NCBI RefSeq assembly: GCF_008831285.2
Contig: NC_045148.1
Location: forward strand, 12,343,183 to 12,407,182
Length of the DNA stretch: 64,000 bases
Direction: 5' to 3'
Origin: Nymphaea colorata
Taxonomy: Eukaryota > Streptophyta > Magnoliopsida > Nymphaeales > Nymphaeaceae
Under the pieces are notes generated by a model. That model saw nothing but the letters and a program-made list of their open reading frames with translations, was not told the DNA's origin and did no database searches. A program made the translations under genes and the position numbers. Below are positions 58,155 through 64,000 of this stretch, in pieces (within the stretch, counting starts at the first letter, position 1; each line of letters opens with the position of its first letter).

Positions 58155-58850
58155 TTATATTAATTTGTAGATGAAGGCATTGAATTTGAAAAGAGAAAAA
58201 GATTCTAGAGAGAAAAAGTAGGAGATATATATATATATATATATGCATTCATATTGATACAAAAATTTGTAAAATGAAATATGTAAACATAGATAGAGAA
58301 TGATAAAAATCATCATGTACACATATATATATATATAACATGTACATGTATGTCATCATGAGATTAAAGATAAGTTAAAACATCCGACTTCAAGTTTGAT
58401 GTAGGCCGGAGGGGAGCTTGGACTCATGGAAGAGTCTAAGCTAAGTCTCCAAAGCCATATTAGAAAGGATTCTTTTGAAAATATTTTGGAAAACAAACAT
58501 AAAACATAGTTAATTCATTGGTTGCAAGGGAATATATTTCTTCTACCGTTGGGTATGGAAGAAGCTCAAACCATATGATAAGGTGTTCATTAGGGTTTCT
58601 AATGTGATGATTAAAAAGAAACTAACGCAAAATGACATTCAAATGCACATTAATATGTACATATTCGTGAGAGTTTTTCTCGAGTTGGACAAGCCCCAAC
58701 CTCAAATATTAATCACCACAATAATAAAGAGAGAATTCCATGCCACAGTCTCATTCTCACTGTGCATTCATATATGAAATAGATAAAAATTAGGCCACTA
58801 TGAACAATATTTTTAAAATAAAGCAACATTCAAGCAGTAGAGAGAACATA
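57601..58850. repeat. purine-rich and AT-microsatellite region
   Basis: AT runs at 57866-57900, 58106-58148, 58225-58244 and 58323-58336 alternate with GA-rich words (agagagaaagaga). No gene. The frame at 57901-58248 consists largely of translated AT repeat. Confidence 0.8.
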
Positions 58851-59600
58851 TTTAATCATAGAATGTAATATAATCTCATCTTCTCACACTCCCAGTGCAC
58901 TCGAGCATAGCTCATTGACTCTAAAATAAAGGTTTGAGGGCTATCATATATGGCCATGGGGAAATGAAGAAGAGAGAACTTAAAAGGAAGCAAAAAAAAC
59001 AAAAACAAAAATGTATTCAAGAAATGAGATAACATGATTCAAGCATGAAGATAAAATATCATCTCATCTTCTCACGCTTCCGGTGCACTCGAGTATAGCC
59101 TCTTGACTCTAAAATAGAGATTGAGGGCTTTCTCCTTTGGCCATGGGAAGAGGAAGAAGAGAGAAAAATAAATAGAAATAAGAGAAAAAATAACAAGACT
59201 ATATTCAAAAAAAGAAATAGCAATAACAACAAGAATATATTCGAGAAGAGGAAGAACAACAACAACAACAGTATAATCAAGAAAAGAAAGAACATGATTT
59301 AATCATGAAATGAAAGATCATCTCATCTTCTCATGTTCTCGGTGCACTCGTGCATAGCCTCTTGACTCTAAAATAGAGAGTGAGAGTTATCTCCTTTGGC
59401 CATGGGGAGCGGAAGAAGAGATGAAATAAAATATAAAAGAAATGAGGGTGATGATGATTTAATCATAAAATGAAAGATCATCTCATCTTGTCATGCTCCC
59501 AGTGCACTTGAGTATAGCATCTTATCTCTAAAATAGAGATTGAGAGATATCTCATTTGGCCACGGGGAGATGAATAAAAGAGAAAAATGAAGAAAAAAAA
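58850..59600. repeat. four tandem modules separated by purine-rich spacers
   Basis: Each module reads aatcat-aatgaaagatcat, ctcatcttctca, then gtgcactcgagcatagcct, cttgactctaaaatagagat, and tttggccatgggga. Starts are near 58853, 59035, 59295 and 59456 (spacings about 182, 260 and 161 bp). The modules are well conserved while the purine-rich spacers (gaagaagagagaa and similar) vary in length, so selection or recent duplication on the module is possible. It lies downstream (in minus orientation) of the LTR-like promoter at 59612-60571. Confidence 0.85.
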
Positions 59601-59611
59601 AAGTGAGATAT

Positions 59612-60571
59612 TGATTACATACCTCTAGTGAGAATAGCTTTTGGAAAAATGAACACATGCACTTGAAGACCCCCTTGAGTGATGCTTCGAGATCATGCCT
59701 CTAAGAGGGTTGTAGCTTGATGAATCTTTGCTCCCAAGTGTTAGAGAAGAAAAAGAGGTGAGAAGAAAAGAGGAAGAGGGAAATGGAGGAAGATAGTAAA
59801 AAAAAACTCTAAATCCTCAAGTGAGAATTCATAGAGTTTCTCCAAGAGCTAGCATATGCCCAAGAGGAGGGAATTGTGAGGGGTATTTATAGAAAATTTT
59901 GGAGCCAAAACTCAAAATTTGAATTTTTTTAAATTTCACAACATTTTCATCCGAATTTCACATAATTTTGAATTATTTTATTTTATTTTAAAAAAAAAAG
60001 GTTTTGACTAAGTGAGATTGGTCACTACCCTGCAAATACCTCTTTGGGGTATGGTAAGGGCTATGCCCACCCAAAATTTTCAAAAACCGACCCTTAGGGG
60101 TCGGTTTTGAAAGAAAATGGGGGCCTGCATTGTTGCAGGAGATCGTGCAACACGCGCAATGCGCAATCCCGCTGCGCGACACGCGGTCGCACGACTGCGT
60201 GTCACGGGCGTGGAAAACTTTTTTCTAAAATAAAATAAAATTAACGTGAATAAGATAAAATACCTTAAAACCCCTTTTTATTTAAAATATGATGAAAACC
60301 GATTTTTTTGTTATAAAAGGTGGTCGACTTCATTTTAGGCTTTCAAAAACACACGATGAGAGGTCTTTGCATGCGTGTGCGGCGCTTATGGCACCAGACT
60401 GTTGTTTTGGATTTTGAGCTTCACATGATCGATTCAGATCTAAAATTGAGTTTTGGATCTAATTTGGATTTGAAAATTAGATCTTGGATTTGAATCTTGC
60501 GTCTAAATTTGGGTTCCGTACTTGGGTAAAATAACATCATCTTTTAAGAAAAAAAATTTGGGGTGATTATA
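59612..60571 (-). repeat. LTR-like sequence with TATA box, minus strand
   Basis: On the minus strand it would start near 60571 with taatcaccccaaattt, like the TGTGATRCCCC start of many plant gypsy LTRs (the first bases are imperfect). It has ctataaatacccctca (TATA box, about 59890) and ends near gtatgtaatca at 59612. The order of promoter, CT-rich leader and end is typical. No partner LTR, primer-binding site or complete internal region was found. It may belong to the same gypsy element as the integrase remnant at 56.7 kb. Confidence 0.4.
60178..60203. repeat. 26-nt near-palindrome in a GC island
   Basis: gacacgcggtcg and cgactgcgtgtc can pair (arms of 12 with one G-T pair and a 2-nt loop). 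It lies within a local GC-rich block (60120-60215) in otherwise AT-rich sequence. Confidence 0.7.
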
Positions 60572-60960
60572 GGCATGATATGAGATGGTTGTTCGAGTCT
60601 ACCGACTTCAAAAATCTGATAAACCCTCCAGGTTTGAACGTGATGGTAGAGCCCAAACTAGTCAAAGCATTTGCAATTTGGTGAAATTCTCTATTGACAT
60701 GTGAGAGTTGGCAAGTTGGAGGCTCGGCATGGTCAATTGTAGGCGTAGGTTGGCTGACCGCATGCCAGGTTAGAGCAGGCCTGGCCAAGCCTAGCCTAGT
60801 AGAGCCAGGCCTAGACTATCCAAGTGCAGGCCAACCTAGTCATAGCTGGCTAGGCCAGGCCTAGCCTCTCTCACACAAATGGCTAGGGCCGCACCTAGTT
60901 GAGCAAGATATGGCCTGATAGAGCCTTGTCACGTTATGGACAACCTGCCATGTCAGCGAT
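60572..60960. other. GC-richer, CCTAGCC/CAGGCC-word region
   Basis: 60770-60880 repeats the words gcctagcc, caggcctag and gccaggcc. No gene; the frame 60567-60788 (minus) has no recognised domain. Confidence 0.5.
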
Positions 60961-60965
60961 GGCCC

Positions 60966-61165
60966 CCCAGGGTATTTTGGTAAAAAATAAGGGTATTTTT
61001 TAAAAAAAATAGGATATTTCAAGAAAATCAAAGGCATTTTAGAAAACTCATGGATTAAAAAAAAAGGACATTTTGGGAATTCAAGGATATTTTAAGAAAA
61101 TCAAGGGTATTTTGGAAAATTCAAGGATATTTTTAGAAAATCAAGGGCATGTTGGGAAGTTTGAC
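60966..61165. repeat. minisatellite, unit about 40 bp
   Basis: Four to five copies of a unit like gggtattttggaaaattcaa then ggatattttaagaaaatcaa. The last copies are the most regular. Confidence 0.8.
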
Positions 61166-61199
61166 CAGGTATTAGGAAAATGACCATAACACCTTGATG

Positions 61200-62060
61200 C
61201 TTGGGCCTGAGAAGAGCCATTGGATATGAAACTAGATCCAAATGCCAAGACAAGTCAAATTTATAATTTTTAAGCTAGAAAATGATACAATAATAGATTT
61301 GGAACTCAAATGTGGGTTTGGATGTTAAATCGATCCAAGTCTCAAATTTGGAGTGGGATTTGGATCAAAAGCGTATAATGGATAATATATTTGGATTCGG
61401 ATCTTGAATTTGGATCTGAATTTAGCTTTGGAGCTAGATTGAGGTAGAAACATGATATTGGATCTAAATTTTGATGTAGAGTTTTGATCTTGGATCTAAA
61501 CCAGATCAAACTTGGATCCAAGGCTGAAATTGGGATCACATGAGTCCAGAATTGAGATTGGGATCTAGGTCTGGATCTGAAATTTTGTTTTGGATTTGGT
61601 TTCAGAATTTATGGATCTAGGGATGTATTTTGGATCTAGAGCTGTAATTGGGATTTTTATATAGATATAGGGATCTGTTTTGGATCTAAAGCTGAAATTT
61701 ATATGTGGATCTAGATCTTTGGATATGGTGCTGAGATTTGAATCTAGATATGGATCTAGGGACCTGTTTGGATCTGGAGCTGTAATTTGGATTTGGATGT
61801 GGATCTAGGGATCTATTTTGGATCTAGAGCTATAATTTGGATATGGATCTAGATCTTGGAATTTGTTTTGGATATGGAGCTGAGGTTGTTTCTAGATATG
61901 GTTGTAGGGATCTGTGTTGGATCTAAAGTTAGGATCTGAATCTGGATCTGGGGTTCTATTTTGGATATGGGACTGGGATATGGGTCAATATTTTGATCCA
62001 GTGATCTATTTTGAAATTGATGCTAGGATTTGGACTCAGATTTGGATGTAGGGAATTGTT
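61200..62060. repeat. degenerate GGATCT-rich repeat
   Basis: Words ttttggatctagagctg, aatttggat and ggatctaggga-ctg alternate with irregular spacing of about 40-60 bp. The same vocabulary is found in the LTR-like sequence at 60420-60530. Confidence 0.75.
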
Positions 62061-63684
62061 TCATGAGTTTTTGGGACGGATTCAAGTTTGAATTGTAAAA
62101 TAAGTTCAAATTGAGGTGGGGCTTTGTGCCCAAAGTCTGAAAAATAAGTCTCAAATATAGTTGGTAGGCAAATAAAAGAAAAAAATGATCATAAATTGAA
62201 ATGTTTGAGGCAAAAAATCCTTGAAATTTGTTGTAAATTTATCATATGTTTAAAAAATGCTAATATAGACTTCGAAAAAATTTGGGGTGATCGCACAACT
62301 AGGCCTAGATCATCCACCCTCGCATCAATCCAAAAAGTGACCATTTTGCAATTGATCACCCCTCGTTTTACTAAAAAATTTATCCAATTTTCATGTAAAT
62401 ACTGTGGATTTCTTGAGAATTAAGGTTTACCAAATCAATTATGAAAATGCTGATAGTTGTTGATCATCTAGAGCTTCCACAATCCATTTTGCAGCTCACA
62501 TTTACTCAAACTTGGGTTAAAATGCACATTTTTACTATTTTTCAGTGATTTCTTCACACTAGAACATCTATTGACCTTCCAACTTCACATTCAAATATTT
62601 TTAGTGTTAGAAAACTACTTATAGTGATACTTCATTTTTGAAACCTCAATTCGCATCATACACCTTCCATTTCCATCTATTTTAGCTTAAATGAGCTCAC
62701 TTGTTAGTGATCAGATAATTCTCAGCAATGACACCTTGTCAATCACTAGAAAGTTCACGTTACATTCTTTTTAGTGCCAAGAGAGTATTTTCAAATTTAT
62801 TTTTCATTCATTCATGCTAATTTGATCTCTAAAAAGTTGTCCTGACATCATGGCTAGTCACTCTCCTTCATTTTTTAATGTTGGCTGAAATTCTCTTAAC
62901 CTATAGCTAATCATCTTAGGTTGAGCTAGCAACATGTTTTTTAGTGTCAGAACTGACTATCTTAAGCTTAGTTTGAGTTTTCATACAGAATTTAGCTTTG
63001 TTTTCCCTTTGTTTTCTTGACACACATGTCTGGAGCTCATGATTTAGATTGTTTTACGTTTTCTACTTCTTTTGTTCACAAAAAATTGTTCTACAGTCTA
63101 GGTTTTTGACTTTGGGTATTTTACTCCATAAAAGCATTTGGAAAAAATTTCACCTATGATTGGAAGTTTGATATGTAGAAAGTGAGTATACCAAGTTTCG
63201 TATTCATTGAACATCATTACATTAACTTTTGCCCTCGTGCAAACTTTGAACCAAAATCTTCTTAGGCCCATGTCCCAAACTTAGAGGCCAATCTCAATTA
63301 TTCAATGAATGTAGTTCCACATGCATTCATATTAGATTTAGGAATTGGCCCTTGTATGGATATATGATGATACATATCATGAACTATATCTCTTGGTTCA
63401 AGCATCTTTAGTTTGTGCTCTCCAATTTTTGAAGATCCCTTAGCTTTTTAAAATTCTCTTACTTCAAGATTCAAGACTGCCCCTTTGCATTTAAGTTTGA
63501 TGACAATCACATTTTGGAACCTTAAATATGTAATCTATCCATTGATCTCATCACCACGGTTAAAGGTTGCAAGAATGATCAGATCTAATACCAGGAGTTG
63601 AATCCTATCTCTAGCAGATTCCCTTAATGAGAAATAGAGATGTGAGTTGATATTTGATTTTCTTCATCCCAAGTGAATGGTCAT
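62061..63684. other. AT-rich intergenic DNA, weak repeats, no gene
   Basis: The word ttttagtg recurs at about 62598, 62770 and 62940 (spacing about 170), with loosely similar flanks (-tcac-ttacatt- before and gaga/gaaa after). No recognised gene or terminus. Confidence 0.45.
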
Positions 63685-64000
63685 CATGTGTAAGATCGTT
63701 AAATTTTGCATGGTCAACAAATTACAAGTTCAACTCATTAGATTAACTACAATTTAACAAATAAATGTGTAAATTTTTATCGTATCCATACTAACTTGTG
63801 ATTATAATCATTCAAATAAATCAATGCAGATGTATACAAGTTAAACGGATTTGATATACTATAATTGAGCAATGAATGACTCAACACCCATTTATATTCA
63901 TATCAACTTGTGGTTAGAATCATATAAATGAATGTCTCTATATGTAATTACAAGTTAAACTCATTGGATGAACTATAATTGAGCGAATGAATGACATTAA
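63685..64000 (-). repeat. inverted copies of the ~115-bp repeat, running off the window
   Basis: The complement of this stretch reads the same unit as the array at 52795-55920: ttacaagttcaactcattag, aactacaattta, acttgtgattataatcattc, aataaatcaatgcagatgta, and ttggatgaactataattgag, then gaatgaatgac. At least two and a half units are present before the window ends, so a second array in opposite orientation probably begins here. Confidence 0.85.

Noticed and set aside
58850-59600. Repeats separated by spacers, superficially CRISPR-like
   Set aside because: Few, long modules with purine-rich variable spacers in plant nuclear DNA. No uniform spacer length and no cas genes.

Overview
This window looks like nuclear DNA of a flowering plant, in a gene-poor, repeat-rich region. 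The evidence is an LTR retrotransposon primed by the plant initiator-Met tRNA, chromodomain Ty3/gypsy and L1-type LINE remnants, a PIF/Harbinger transposase with a spliceosomal intron, and fragments of plant genes (class I small heat-shock protein, CCCH zinc-finger protein, prefoldin subunit 4). Composition is mostly AT-rich with many AT, GA and CT microsatellites. The species cannot be named from the sequence. I see no complete intact protein-coding gene, no tRNA or rRNA gene and nothing bacterial or organellar.

Layout. 1-9.5 kb: AT-rich intergenic DNA with microsatellites, TTAGGAAC-type repeats, an ancient direct duplication and a small gypsy protease remnant. 9.6-11.1 kb: a short CCCH zinc-finger gene fragment beside a MITE-like CT-rich block. 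12.4-14.0 kb: degenerate low-complexity sequence. 14.4-19.2 kb: possible exons of an unknown gene on the minus strand, a non-autonomous TIR element with a perfect 8-bp target duplication, and a prefoldin-4-like fragment. 19.67-25.48 kb: a nearly complete but disabled Copia element on the minus strand; its leader holds a small heat-shock protein fragment in the opposite orientation. 29.95-35.47 kb: a large inverted repeat made of two 3' halves of a chromodomain gypsy element, facing away from each other around a 46-nt centre. 36.6-38.07 kb: a PIF/Harbinger remnant. 40.5-49.7 kb: GC-richer unassigned DNA followed by a decayed L1-type LINE with an internal tandem duplication in its reverse transcriptase. 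52.8-55.9 kb: about 27 diverged copies of an AT-rich unit of about 115 bp; copies of the same unit reappear in opposite orientation at 63.7-64.0 kb. 56-62 kb: gypsy integrase remnant, purine-rich tandem modules, an LTR-like promoter on the minus strand, and minisatellites.

The elements do not form a pathway. The consistent theme is layered insertion, truncation and rearrangement, with at least three short pieces of host genes embedded in or beside repeats. The points most worth checking are the ~115-bp repeat family in two orientations, the antisense heat-shock gene fragment in the Copia leader, and the quasi-palindromic gypsy structure. All identifications come from reading motifs by eye; no database search was possible.
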